64,000 bases of DNA. It comes from Limnobaculum parvum. Lineage in GTDB: Bacteria; Pseudomonadota; Gammaproteobacteria; Enterobacterales; Enterobacteriaceae. The stretch spans positions 977,001 through 1,041,000 of the forward strand of contig NZ_CP029185.2 of assembly GCF_003096015.2 (NCBI RefSeq), written 5' to 3'. The position numbers were made by a program, and so were the translations under genes. The notes beneath the pieces were generated by a model that saw nothing but the letters and a program-made list of their open reading frames with translations, did not search any database and was not told where the DNA came from. Every line of letters begins with the position of its first letter. Within the stretch, counting starts at the first letter, position 1. Below are positions 8,557 to 16,622 of this stretch, piece after piece.

Positions 8557-8907
8557 CTAATTATTCATGATGCCAAACGAATCTTTAGCTAACCCTGCAC
8601 ATTTCTTATCTTTATCGATAGGAATACGGTTTAAATCGTCATAACTTGACTGACCTAATTGCTCCATATTTATCTGGTTGTAGTTCGCTAGATCCCAATG
8701 ATTTTGTTGGGCAAAATAGATTAAAGCGCGTTTTATTTCTGGAATCGGTAGGTCTTTATATCCGCACTCTTTTTTCAGATAGAAAAATACCGCTGTAAGA
8801 TCGGCAAGCTCTTCTGCTTCTGAATCTGTTAATGCCTGACAGGTAGATGAAAACCCAATAAGCGACAGCAATAATAACGGTAAATTAAATAGGGATTTGT
8901 TGTTCAT
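8557..8907 (-). CDS. yacC: YacC-like secreted protein (PulS/OutS pilotin family)
   Basis: Protein of 116 residues with a signal peptide (about 1-25, cleavage near CQA/LTDSEAEE). The mature part matches E. coli YacC well: SEAEELADLTAVFFYLKKECGY, RALIYFAQQNHWDL, SYDDL and a C-terminal KKCAGLAKDS. YacC is assigned to the PulS/OutS family, whose studied members pilot type II secretins, but the role of YacC itself is not established to my knowledge. The neighbour speE is the same as in E. coli. The two mature cysteines could pair. Confidence 0.8.
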   Translation of the reverse strand: MNNKSLFNLPLLLLSLIGFSSTCQALTDSEAEELADLTAVFFYLKKECGYKDLPIPEIKRALIYFAQQNHWDLANYNQINMEQLGQSSYDDLNRIPIDKDKKCAGLAKDSFGIMNN

Positions 8908-9197
8908 TGGCTAGCTAATAAGTTCATTAAGGTAATGACGGTATCATATAGTTAGGGGATGACAAATCTTTTTATAACGTTGTGATACAGTGAATTCAAC
9001 ATATTCATTCTGATTGAGTACCTGCTATTTTGTCCAGTTCCAGCACAATTTTAATTGTTACTATCCGCTTTATTATATTTTCATAAGTTGACATAGGTGA
9101 CCGTCTGTCAGACAGGTATCTGGCCCGGCAATCGCTTTTCCCTCCTGAAAATCCAGCGTATGATGAGCCGAATATAAAATCCTGAAGGATGAAAGCC

Positions 9198-9476
9198 ATG
9201 AAGCTATTTTCGATGCTGGCTGCGGCATTTCTCGTTTTTAGCCTTAATTCGGCTTATGCCATCACTGAAATTATCAATACTGAACAGGCTGAAAAGATGA
9301 ATCTCGCCAGTTTGGGGGTCGTCAGCGATACGGTAAGAGTAGAGACGTTAGATCAGGCGGTGCAGGCCATAGGGGAGAAGGCGGAAAAAGCCGGAGCGAC
9401 CTATTTTCGTGTCATTGGCGCTCGTTCTATTGATACCGCACTTTACTGGCGAATTTCTGCGGAAATCTATAAGTAG
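9198..9476 (+). CDS. DUF1471 (YhcN/BhsA family) small periplasmic protein
   Basis: A 92-residue precursor with a signal peptide ending at SAYA/ITEI and a mature domain ending in the typical LYWRISAEIYK tail of DUF1471 proteins (GTAxIYK-like in E. coli YahO and BhsA). Family members are small, stress-induced periplasmic or envelope proteins. The ATG at 9198 is favoured over that at 9189 because GAAGGA (9184-9189) would overlap the first but sits 8 bases from the second. Single gene followed by a strong terminator. Which paralogue it corresponds to cannot be told. Confidence 0.8.
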   Translation: MKLFSMLAAAFLVFSLNSAYAITEIINTEQAEKMNLASLGVVSDTVRVETLDQAVQAIGEKAEKAGATYFRVIGARSIDTALYWRISAEIYK

Positions 9477-9492
9477 CTAATAATCTGTTGAT

Positions 9493-9532
9493 AATAACGC
9501 CCGTCTGCATATGCAAACGGGCGTTATTTTTT
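9493..9532. terminator. strong rho-independent terminator
   Basis: 12-bp stem (AATAACGCCCGT 9493-9504, ACGGGCGTTATT 9517-9528) with an internally palindromic loop (TGCATATGCA), followed by a T run. It serves the DUF1471 gene and, being nearly symmetric, probably also the convergent TIM-barrel gene. Confidence 0.85.
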
Positions 9533-9534
9533 AG

Positions 9535-10365
9535 TTAGCGACTGATGTTTTTAAACTGACGGGTCGTGTCCGTCAGCGCGGATTCTGTTGGCAGACGTTC
9601 CATTGAGCTGGCGCCGTAGAAACCATCGCAATCTGGGCAGTTGGCCAGAATGTAGTGAGCATCTTCTGGAGAAGAGATAGGTCCACCGTGACAAAGAACA
9701 ATAATGTCCTGACGCACAGTTTTAGCGGCTTTAGCCCAAGCGTTGATCGCCGGAACACAATCTTCTAACCGCATGGCGGTTTCAGCACCAATGTTACCGC
9801 CAGTGGTCAGGCCCATATGGGGAACGATGATATCAGCCCCGGCTTCCGTCATGGCAATAGCGTCAGCTTCACTGAATACGTATGGCGTCGTCAGCAGGCC
9901 TTTTTGATGAGCCTGACGGATCATCTCCACTTCCAGCCCATATCCCATACCCGTTTCCTCAAGGTTGGCCCTGAAGTTACCATCGATCAAACCAACGGTA
10001 GGGAAGTTTTGTACGCCAGAAAAACCAACCCGAGCGATATCGTCTAAAAACACATCAAGATTAATAAAAGGATCGGTACCGTTGACTCCGGCTAAAACCG
10101 GGGTGTTTTTTACGACCGGCAATACTTCTTTCGCCATTTCCATAACGATATCGTTAGCATTACCGTAGGCCAGCAAACCAGCTAGAGATCCTCTGCCTGC
10201 CATGCGATAACGTCCTGAATTATAGATAACAATCAGGTCGATACCACCCGCTTCTTCACACTTAGCTGATAGCCCAGTACCGGCACCACCGCCGATGATG
10301 GGTTCTTTACGAGCAATCATGGTGCGAAATTTTTGCAATAGCTCTTCACGGGTAAAACGTGACAT
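9535..10365 (-). CDS. TIM-barrel protein of the phosphoenolpyruvate hydrolase-like family, Tm-1 C-terminal domain type
   Basis: A 276-residue cytoplasmic protein with the pattern of the family annotated as phosphoenolpyruvate hydrolase-like or TIM-barrel signal transduction: IIGGGAGTGLSAKCEEAGGID, IYNSGRYRMAGRGS, LAGVNGTDPF, NFPTVGLIDG, VPHMGLTTGG and HGGPISSPED. The real reaction is not known to me. It starts 9 bases after the stop of the UPF0261 gene, clearly in an operon. In the tomato protein Tm-1 these two domains are fused in the same order, which suggests the two proteins act together. The divergent TetR gene is the likely regulator. Confidence 0.85.
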   Translation of the reverse strand: MSRFTREELLQKFRTMIARKEPIIGGGAGTGLSAKCEEAGGIDLIVIYNSGRYRMAGRGSLAGLLAYGNANDIVMEMAKEVLPVVKNTPVLAGVNGTDPFINLDVFLDDIARVGFSGVQNFPTVGLIDGNFRANLEETGMGYGLEVEMIRQAHQKGLLTTPYVFSEADAIAMTEAGADIIVPHMGLTTGGNIGAETAMRLEDCVPAINAWAKAAKTVRQDIIVLCHGGPISSPEDAHYILANCPDCDGFYGASSMERLPTESALTDTTRQFKNISR

Positions 10366-10374
10366 AAGGACTCC

Positions 10375-11586
10375 TTATTTTTTGTTCCAGATTTGGTTAA
10401 ATTGGTTAACAGCCTCATCAGCAAAACGCGGATCGTTAATATTATAAGGAACGCGGATCAGACGACGACGTTCAGTTTGGATCACGGTTTTTTCTAGCGC
10501 TTCAAACAAGGCGGCGTCATTTTCTGGTGACCAGAATAGTTGGCCCGGTGCATCTAATGCTGAAACGCCGCCTTCAGGTATTAAAAAACGGACTTCGCCG
10601 TTACAGGCATTCAGTTTACGGCCTATCCATTCCCCCATCAGTTGATTTTCCTCTTTGGTGGTACGCATTAGCGTTACCTGAGCATTATGGGGATAGAACA
10701 GGCGGTCTTTATAGTGAGCCGGTATGGTATTGGGGTTGCCGAAATTAACCATGTCCAGCGCACCGCAGGAGCCAACATAAGGAAGTTCGGTTTGGGCCAC
10801 AATATCCAAACGGTCAGGGCCACAGGCAAGCACTCCGCCAAACAGCAGGTCACAGATTTCAGTCGTGGTAATATCCAGCAGTCCGTTCAGCAAATGGCTG
10901 GCAGCCAGTTTTTCCATTGCGGTGCCGCCGGTTCCGGTTGCGTGGAAAGTCAGACAGTCAAACTTATCGATTAGCTGGGCTGAAATGGCTTGCATGCAGG
11001 GGGTTGTCACACCAAACATCGTCAGGCCCAGAGCCGGTTTCTCATTTTTAGCTTGAGGAATAACGAATTTCACCGCGCCGGCAATGCTATGGGCGGCATT
11101 GGCCAATACCTGACGAGAAATTCGGTTCAGACCGGCAATATCGGTCACGGAATAGAGCATGGCGATATCGCTAGCACCGATGTAGTTTGATACATCGCCA
11201 GAAGCCATGGTGGAAACCATTAGCTTAGGTAAGCCAATCGGCAGGGCTTGCATTGCAGGCGTAATCAGAGCTGTACCTCCCGAACCGCCAAGGCCGATAA
11301 TTCCTGCTATATCATCTCGGGATAGCATAAATTTTTCAAAAGCTTGAGCCATTGCCACCATCGATTTTCCACGGTCATCGCAAAACACGCTTTTGGCACC
11401 CTGAGGATGATGATGAGCAATTTCTTGAGCTGAAAAGGTCGTATCAAAATGACTATCTGGTGATTTGGTCGATAAATCCACGGTGGTGACTAAAAGGTCA
11501 GTTGCATTAATCAGGTCGCAAATGTAAAAAGCCTCTTCACTTTTTGTATCAAAAGTCGTTGCAACATAAACAGTTTTTCTTTTCAT
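10375..11586 (-). CDS. UPF0261 / Tm-1-like ATP-binding domain protein
   Basis: A 403-residue protein, the usual full length for UPF0261. Recognisable segments: VYVATTFDTKSEEA at the start, GLGGSGGTALITPAMQALPIGLPKLMVSTMASGDV, YIGASDIAMLYSVTDIAGLNRIS, FGVTTPCMQ, FHATGTGGTAMEKL and IPEGGVSALDAPGQLFW. The family shares a fold with the N-terminal domain of tomato Tm-1, which blocks tobamovirus replication, but bacterial members have no settled function. It is the first gene of a two-gene operon with the TIM-barrel gene and is transcribed divergently from a TetR gene. Confidence 0.85.
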   Translation of the reverse strand: MKRKTVYVATTFDTKSEEAFYICDLINATDLLVTTVDLSTKSPDSHFDTTFSAQEIAHHHPQGAKSVFCDDRGKSMVAMAQAFEKFMLSRDDIAGIIGLGGSGGTALITPAMQALPIGLPKLMVSTMASGDVSNYIGASDIAMLYSVTDIAGLNRISRQVLANAAHSIAGAVKFVIPQAKNEKPALGLTMFGVTTPCMQAISAQLIDKFDCLTFHATGTGGTAMEKLAASHLLNGLLDITTTEICDLLFGGVLACGPDRLDIVAQTELPYVGSCGALDMVNFGNPNTIPAHYKDRLFYPHNAQVTLMRTTKEENQLMGEWIGRKLNACNGEVRFLIPEGGVSALDAPGQLFWSPENDAALFEALEKTVIQTERRRLIRVPYNINDPRFADEAVNQFNQIWNKK

Positions 11587-11642
11587 CGTAACACTTCCTT
11601 GGCTCTGAATTTATTTAGACGAGGTATAAGCTAGTAAACGTA

Positions 11643-11664
11643 ACATACTGTACCCCATGTATGT
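11643..11664. promoter_or_regulatory. candidate operator of the divergent TetR/UPF0261 region
   Basis: Inverted repeat ACATAC-N10-GTATGT spanning 22 bp in the 115-bp divergent intergenic region. Size and position suit a TetR-family dimer controlling both directions. No experiment supports it. Confidence 0.5.
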
Positions 11665-11701
11665 AAAATAGCCATAATGAGACTAGAGTATCATATTAAA
11701 A

Positions 11702-12373
11702 ATGAGAAATGACTTACAAAATGAAAAAAAAGTCGCTTCAAATGAAGGGCAACCAACAACGTTAACTCGCGCTCGGGCCCGTACGTTAACCAAGCTCATT
11801 TCCACTGCGATGGTAATGCTTGAGAAGGGATGGTTCCCCTCCATTACCGAGCTGGCAAATGAAGCAGGGGTTTCTCGTGCCACAGCTTATCGCTATTTTC
11901 CTACTCAAAGTGCTTTGGTTTCGACGATTGTCGATGAAAGTTTAGGGCCAATACAAGAGTGGCGGCCTCAGCAAGATACAGTAAGTGAGCGAATTTCGGC
12001 TTTATTGTCATTTGCTTATCCGCAGATGGAAAAGCATGAAGGTGCATTGAGAGCGGCTTTACGCGTCTCTTTGCAGCAGTGGGCCGATTTACGCGCCCAG
12101 AAGTTGGATAAAGTAGCAGATCAAGAAAAATTGTTTGTCCGGGGTAATCGTAAACGTTTAGTTGAGATGGCGGCGGAACCGCTGAAAAACCGGGTAACGG
12201 AAGCGGATTTGGATCGCATGAAACATGCCTTCTCGTTAATTTATGGTTCAGAAGTTTTTCTGGTGTTTAAGGACATCTGGAACCTAGAGTCAGATCAAAT
12301 TCAGGATATCGTTCAGTGGATGGGGAAAGCCATTGTTCGTCAGGTAGAAGAAGATGCTGGGTTAAAAAATTAA
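11702..12373 (+). CDS. TetR/AcrR-family transcriptional regulator
   Basis: A 223-residue regulator. The N-terminal helix-turn-helix (about 38-65) reads SITELANEAGVSRATAYRYFPTQSALV, the TetR signature. The rest is a helical ligand-binding and dimerisation domain without a recognisable ligand class. It is encoded divergently from the UPF0261/TIM-barrel operon, the usual position of a local repressor, so it probably controls that operon and itself. The N-terminus before the HTH (MRNDLQNEKKVASNEGQ) is long and lysine-rich. Confidence 0.9.
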   Translation: MRNDLQNEKKVASNEGQPTTLTRARARTLTKLISTAMVMLEKGWFPSITELANEAGVSRATAYRYFPTQSALVSTIVDESLGPIQEWRPQQDTVSERISALLSFAYPQMEKHEGALRAALRVSLQQWADLRAQKLDKVADQEKLFVRGNRKRLVEMAAEPLKNRVTEADLDRMKHAFSLIYGSEVFLVFKDIWNLESDQIQDIVQWMGKAIVRQVEEDAGLKN

Positions 12374-12380
12374 TGATCTG

Positions 12381-12414
12381 GCCGGTTAATTCTTTCGTTA
12401 ACCGGCTATTTTTA
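12381..12414 (+). terminator. rho-independent terminator after the TetR gene
   Basis: Perfect 9-bp stem GCCGGTTAA / TTAACCGGC (12381-12389, 12398-12406) followed by TATTTTTAT. Confidence 0.85.
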
Positions 12415-12545
12415 TACATAAATAGATTTTTTCAACAAGAACGGCGACTAAAGCACGCATCGCGCCAGTGAAAGAGTTGTGGTAAACTCTGTTGCTTTCT
12501 TTCAGCCAAAGGATCTACGTTCAGGCAAACTGAACGGATTTTTCT

Positions 12546-13082
12546 ATGAAACACATTGTTGAAGTTATGATTTCCGAGCAAGACGTGAAAGTGCGTATTG
12601 CTGAACTCGCCACCCAAATTAATCAACACTATCGCGATAGCGGCAAAGAGCTGGTCCTGGTTGGGCTACTGCGAGGTTCGTTCATTTTTATGGCTGACCT
12701 ATGCCGTATGATCACGGTAAATCACGAAGTCGATTTTATGACCGCTTCTAGCTATGGCAGCGGCATGAGCAGCAATCGTGACGTCAAGATTCTGAAAGAT
12801 TTAGATGAAGATATTCGTGGTAAAGATGTGCTGATCGTTGAGGATATCATTGATACCGGCTATACCCTGACCAAAGTGCGTGAAATTTTGCAGTTGCGAG
12901 AGCCTAACTCTATCGCGCTGTGCACCCTGCTAGATAAGCCATCGCGCCGTGAAGTCCCGGTGCCAATCGACTATATTGGTTTCTCGATTGAAGATGAATT
13001 TGTGGTTGGCTACGGCATTGACTACGCACAACGTTATCGCCATCTGCCTTATATTGGTAAGGTTGTGCTGCTGGACGAATAA
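12546..13082 (+). CDS. hpt: hypoxanthine phosphoribosyltransferase
   Basis: Salvages hypoxanthine (and guanine less well) to the nucleotide using PRPP. The 178 residues align fully with E. coli Hpt, with the PRPP-binding motif VLIVEDIIDTGYTL (about 98-111), LVGLLRGSFIFMADL, the flexible-loop segment FMTASSYGSGM, and the C-terminal DYAQRYRHLPYIGKVVLLDE. It is convergent with can, as in E. coli. Upstream, the cueO and gcd genes found in E. coli are replaced by the TetR/UPF0261 cassette. Confidence 0.97.
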   Translation: MKHIVEVMISEQDVKVRIAELATQINQHYRDSGKELVLVGLLRGSFIFMADLCRMITVNHEVDFMTASSYGSGMSSNRDVKILKDLDEDIRGKDVLIVEDIIDTGYTLTKVREILQLREPNSIALCTLLDKPSRREVPVPIDYIGFSIEDEFVVGYGIDYAQRYRHLPYIGKVVLLDE

Positions 13083-13093
13083 TTGCCGATAAA

Positions 13094-13136
13094 AATAAAA
13101 GCGGAATCGCCATTGTTCAGCCATTCCGCTTTTATT
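13094..13136. terminator. bidirectional terminator between hpt and can
   Basis: A 14-bp stem (AATAAAAGCGGAAT 13094-13107, ATTCCGCTTTTATT 13123-13136) with A and T runs on both sides, so it can work for both convergent genes. Confidence 0.9.
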
Positions 13137-13152
13137 GTCTTGCTGACGGGGG

Positions 13153-13809
13153 TTATTTACTGTCCGTTGCCAACAAGTTAGATATCGCTTTGCGATACAG
13201 TAGCTCGAGGGATTCACGGCTATTAGCACTGACTTCTAAATCGCGTAATTTGCCATCCTGCATACCGTACACCCATCCATGAATCAGTACTTTTTGCCCA
13301 CGTTTCCAAGCAGACTGAACGATAGTGGAGTGGCCTAGGTTATACACTTGCTCAACCACGTTGATCTCACTTAACAGGTCGGCGCGTTTTTCTGGCGGTA
13401 GTTCACCAATCAGTGAGCTGTGTTTATACCAGAGATCGCGAATGTGTAGCAGCCAGTTATTAATCAGGCCCAGCTCCGGGTTGTTAATTGCCGCTGTTAC
13501 CCCGCCACAATCGTAGTGACCACAAATAATAATGTGTTCCACTTCCAGCACTTCAACGGCGTATTGAACTACGGATAAGCAGTTAAGATCGGTATGGATG
13601 ACCAAGTTAGCAACATTACGGTGTACAAACAGTTCGCCTGGTTCTAGACCGGTTAACCGTTCTGCGGGAACACGACTGTCCGAGCAACCAATCCATAAAA
13701 AGCGTGGCCGTTGTGCCAATGCCAAACGCTCAAAAAATTCGGGGTCGTCCTTGCTGATACTGGCTGACCAGACCTCATTATTATGCATTAGTCGTTCTAT
13801 TTCTTTCAT
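13153..13809 (-). CDS. can: beta-class carbonic anhydrase Can
   Basis: Zinc enzyme interconverting CO2 and bicarbonate, needed for growth at air CO2 in E. coli. The 218 residues match E. coli Can. Zinc ligands C42, D44 (in GCSDSR, with R46), H98 and C101 are all present; the second motif is CGHYDCGGV instead of E. coli CGHYGCGGV. Type II beta-carbonic anhydrases like this use the Asp-Arg pair and are bicarbonate-regulated. Convergent with hpt, divergent from yadG. Confidence 0.97.
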   Translation of the reverse strand: MKEIERLMHNNEVWSASISKDDPEFFERLALAQRPRFLWIGCSDSRVPAERLTGLEPGELFVHRNVANLVIHTDLNCLSVVQYAVEVLEVEHIIICGHYDCGGVTAAINNPELGLINNWLLHIRDLWYKHSSLIGELPPEKRADLLSEINVVEQVYNLGHSTIVQSAWKRGQKVLIHGWVYGMQDGKLRDLEVSANSRESLELLYRKAISNLLATDSK

Positions 13810-14147
13810 ACAGTTTAATAGCTCGTAGTTTTTAATGGCGTTAATATAAGGTAATGGTGGTACTTTTCAAAACAGAACCACGGATTGACTATCGTTTTAT
13901 AGTGTTGCAGGTTATTCATACTGACGGTGCGGGCGTCTATGGCAATCAGCGAAGATAGCTGGCCTGACTCGTTGGGGCAGTAGGATAACAGCAAGATGAT
14001 TATGTTATACCTGATTGATATGTTTCAAAAGTGTTAATGTTTAAATTGTTAACTTTTGATGTAACGATTAAGCTAGCACAATAAAGAACAGTCGTATTTT
14101 TCAGCCTGTTTCTATTTTTTGCATCGATACAAGGTAATCCTTAATTT
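13810..14147. other. divergent promoter region of can and yadG
   Basis: 338 bases without a gene. It must hold the promoters of can and yadGH, but I found no convincing -35/-10 pair. A short AT-rich inverted repeat, GTTAATGTTTAAATTGTTAAC-like, lies around 14033-14053. Confidence 0.4.
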
Positions 14148-15074
14148 ATGACATACGCGTTGGAGTTATCGCAATTAAGTAAAGTTTACGCCGGTGGTGT
14201 GGAGGCATTGCGAGGCATAAATCTGAACGTGGAAGCCGGCGATTTTTATGCGCTGCTTGGCCCTAATGGAGCCGGTAAATCCACAACAATTGGCATTATC
14301 AGCTCTCTGGTGAATAAAAGCGCAGGTCATGTGCGCGTGTTTGGCTACGACATCGATAATAATTTAGTGAATGCCAAACGCCAGTTGGGTCTGGTTCCTC
14401 AGGAGTTTAACTTTAACCCGTTCGAAACGGTTATGCAGATTGTGATAACTCAGGCGGGATATTATGGCGTTCCTCGCCAAGAGGCATTGTCTCGTGCTAA
14501 AACCTATCTGCAACGTTTAGAGTTATGGGAAAAGCGCAATGAGAAAGCTATGCGCCTTTCCGGAGGGATGAAACGTCGTCTGATGATTGCTCGTGCGTTA
14601 ATGCATCAGCCAAAGCTGCTAATTCTTGATGAACCAACCGCCGGTGTTGATATCGAGCTGCGTCGCTCAATGTGGCAGTTCCTGAAAGAGCTAAATCAGC
14701 AGGGGATTACCATTATTCTCACTACTCACTATCTGGAAGAGGCGGAAATGCTATGCCGCAATATCGGTATTATTCGCCAAGGGGAACTGGTGGAAAATAC
14801 CTCGATGCGCGAGCTGCTGTCGAAACTGAAGTCGGAAACTTTTATTCTCGATTTAGCGCCAAAGAGCCCAATTCCTCAGTTGGAAGGCTATGTCAGCCGT
14901 TTATTGGACACTTCGACATTAGAAGTAGAAGTTGAAAGAGAACAGGGGCTAAATAGCGTATTTGCTCAGCTTAGTGCTCAAGGGGTTTCTGTGCTGAGTA
15001 TGCGTAATAAAGCCAACCGACTCGAAGAGCTATTTGTTAATCTGGTTAATGATTATAAGGAAGAGGCGGAATGA
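14148..15074 (+). CDS. yadG: ABC transporter ATP-binding protein YadG
   Basis: ATPase subunit of an ABC-2 type exporter, 308 residues. Walker A GPNGAGKST (about 38-46), Q-loop LVPQEFNF, signature LSGGMKRR, Walker B LLILDEPTAGVD and the switch TTHYLEEAE are present, followed by a C-terminal regulatory region. It matches E. coli YadG and has the same neighbours (can upstream, yadH downstream). The substrate is unknown. Its stop overlaps the start of yadH by 4 bases, so they are translated together. Confidence 0.95.
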   Translation: MTYALELSQLSKVYAGGVEALRGINLNVEAGDFYALLGPNGAGKSTTIGIISSLVNKSAGHVRVFGYDIDNNLVNAKRQLGLVPQEFNFNPFETVMQIVITQAGYYGVPRQEALSRAKTYLQRLELWEKRNEKAMRLSGGMKRRLMIARALMHQPKLLILDEPTAGVDIELRRSMWQFLKELNQQGITIILTTHYLEEAEMLCRNIGIIRQGELVENTSMRELLSKLKSETFILDLAPKSPIPQLEGYVSRLLDTSTLEVEVEREQGLNSVFAQLSAQGVSVLSMRNKANRLEELFVNLVNDYKEEAE

Positions 15075-15841
15075 TGAATCTCTACTGGATAGCGTTAAAA
15101 AGTATCTGGATAAAAGAGGTCACTCGTTTCGGCCGTATCTGGGTGCAGACTCTGGTTCCACCAGTGATCACCATGACGCTCTATTTTATTATTTTTGGTA
15201 ACCTGATTGGCTCGCGTATTGGTGAGATGCAGGGCGTAGACTACATGCAGTTTATCGTACCTGGCCTGATTATGATGTCAGTGATTACCAACTCGTATTC
15301 TAACGTGGCGTCGTCATTTTTTGGTGCCAAATATCAGCACAGCATTGAAGAATTGCTGGTAGCACCGGTACCCACGCACATCATTATTTTGGGTTTTGTC
15401 GGGGGTGGCGTCGCTCGCGGTATTTGTGTCGGCGTACTGGTTACCGTGGTATCACTGTTTTTCGTCTCGCTGGAGGTTCATTCTTGGTGGGTGATTGCCG
15501 TAACGCTGCTGCTGACCTCCGTGCTGTTCTCATTAGGTGGGTTGGTGAATGCGATTTTTGCTGAAACATTTGATGATATCAGCATTGTTCCAACCTTCGT
15601 GTTGACGCCGCTGACCTATCTGGGCGGCGTGTTTTATTCGCTGACGCTGCTTCCTCCGGTATGGCAGATGATATCAAAAGTAAATCCGATCGTTTATATG
15701 ATAAGCGGTTTCCGTTACGGTTTTCTTGGTATCTCAGACGTATCATTAACGTTGACTTTTGGGGTGTTAATGGCGTTTACCGTGGCGTTTTATCTGTTAA
15801 GCTGGTGGTTAATTTCTCGCGGACGTGGGTTGCGTAGCTAG
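15071..15841 (+). CDS. yadH: ABC-2 type transporter permease YadH
   Basis: Inner-membrane permease of 256 residues with about six hydrophobic segments and the ABC-2 signature region PLTYLGGVFYSLTLLPPVWQMISKVNPIVYMISGFR. It pairs with YadG; the ATGA overlap at 15071-15074 shows translational coupling. The partner transporter exports an unknown substrate. In E. coli yadI follows; here a broken DUF1287 gene takes that place. Confidence 0.95.
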   Translation: MMNLYWIALKSIWIKEVTRFGRIWVQTLVPPVITMTLYFIIFGNLIGSRIGEMQGVDYMQFIVPGLIMMSVITNSYSNVASSFFGAKYQHSIEELLVAPVPTHIIILGFVGGGVARGICVGVLVTVVSLFFVSLEVHSWWVIAVTLLLTSVLFSLGGLVNAIFAETFDDISIVPTFVLTPLTYLGGVFYSLTLLPPVWQMISKVNPIVYMISGFRYGFLGISDVSLTLTFGVLMAFTVAFYLLSWWLISRGRGLRS

Positions 15842-15942
15842 CGGTAATTATGCCGTGGGGGCCCGAATTTCAATGCGGTTTGAATCACATCACATTTATC
15901 TTCGGGTTCTTTTGTTAAGGTCTATTCGAAAAGGATTTAGAA

Positions 15943-16500
15943 ATGAAGGTTTTCAGTAGGGCTATCGCGCTTCTCTCCAGTCAAAAAGCAGACTAATCAA
16001 GCATTGGCATTAAGCACCGAAGATCAGATAGGGAAAATCCGACTTATGCTTCTCTGCCGTATCCCGACGGTGACGGTGACGTTGATATTGAACGAGGCGT
16101 TTGCTCTGATGTGGTGATCCGGGCTTTACATCAGCAAGGGGGCGATTTGCAGAAGTTAGTTCACCTAGATATGAAAGCCAATTTTTCTTCTAACCCACAC
16201 CATTGGGGATTGACGAAACCGGACACAAATATTAATCATCGGCGAGTGCCGAATCTTGAAACTTATTTTAAACGGCATAAAATAGAGCAGCCAGTCTCAC
16301 TTCATGCAAGGGATTACTTACCCGGCGATATTGTTTCTTGGCGTTTGGATAATAGACTACCCCATATAGGTATTGTGACTGACCGTTATACCCGCGAAGG
16401 CAGGCCGTTGGTGGTGCACAATATAGGTTCCGGAGCTCGGACTGAAGACATTCTGTTTTTATGGAAGATTAATGGGCATTACCGCTATTTCAGTCAATAG
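15943..16500 (+). pseudogene. broken DUF1287 (YijF-like) gene
   Basis: The C-terminal 130 residues (from about 16111) are an intact DUF1287 domain: HWGLTKPDTNINHRRVPNLETYF, DYLPGDIVSWRL, HIGIVTDR and VVHNIGSGAR. The same frame continues upstream through YPDGDGDVDIERGVCSDVV to about 16030, so the domain start is cut off from any start codon. A good start (AAGGA at 15931, ATG at 15943) opens a peptide MKVFSRAIALLSSQKAD that stops at once, with further matching residues (ALSTEDQIGK) in another frame. At least one frameshift and a deletion in the signal-peptide region are needed. GTG 16111 could in principle start a truncated protein. Function of the family is unknown. Confidence 0.75.
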
Positions 16501-16622
16501 CGGTATGTGAGATGCGTAGATCCTATAATAACGCGCTTTGTTTCATCATCGCATAAGAACAATTTTCATCTTCAGTTCTACTATTTCCGGTGTTTTGTAT
16601 TCCTATAAGAAAAATATAACTT

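Noticed and set aside
10527..11190. Several frames opposite the UPF0261 gene
   Set aside because: Antisense shadows of a full-length recognised gene.
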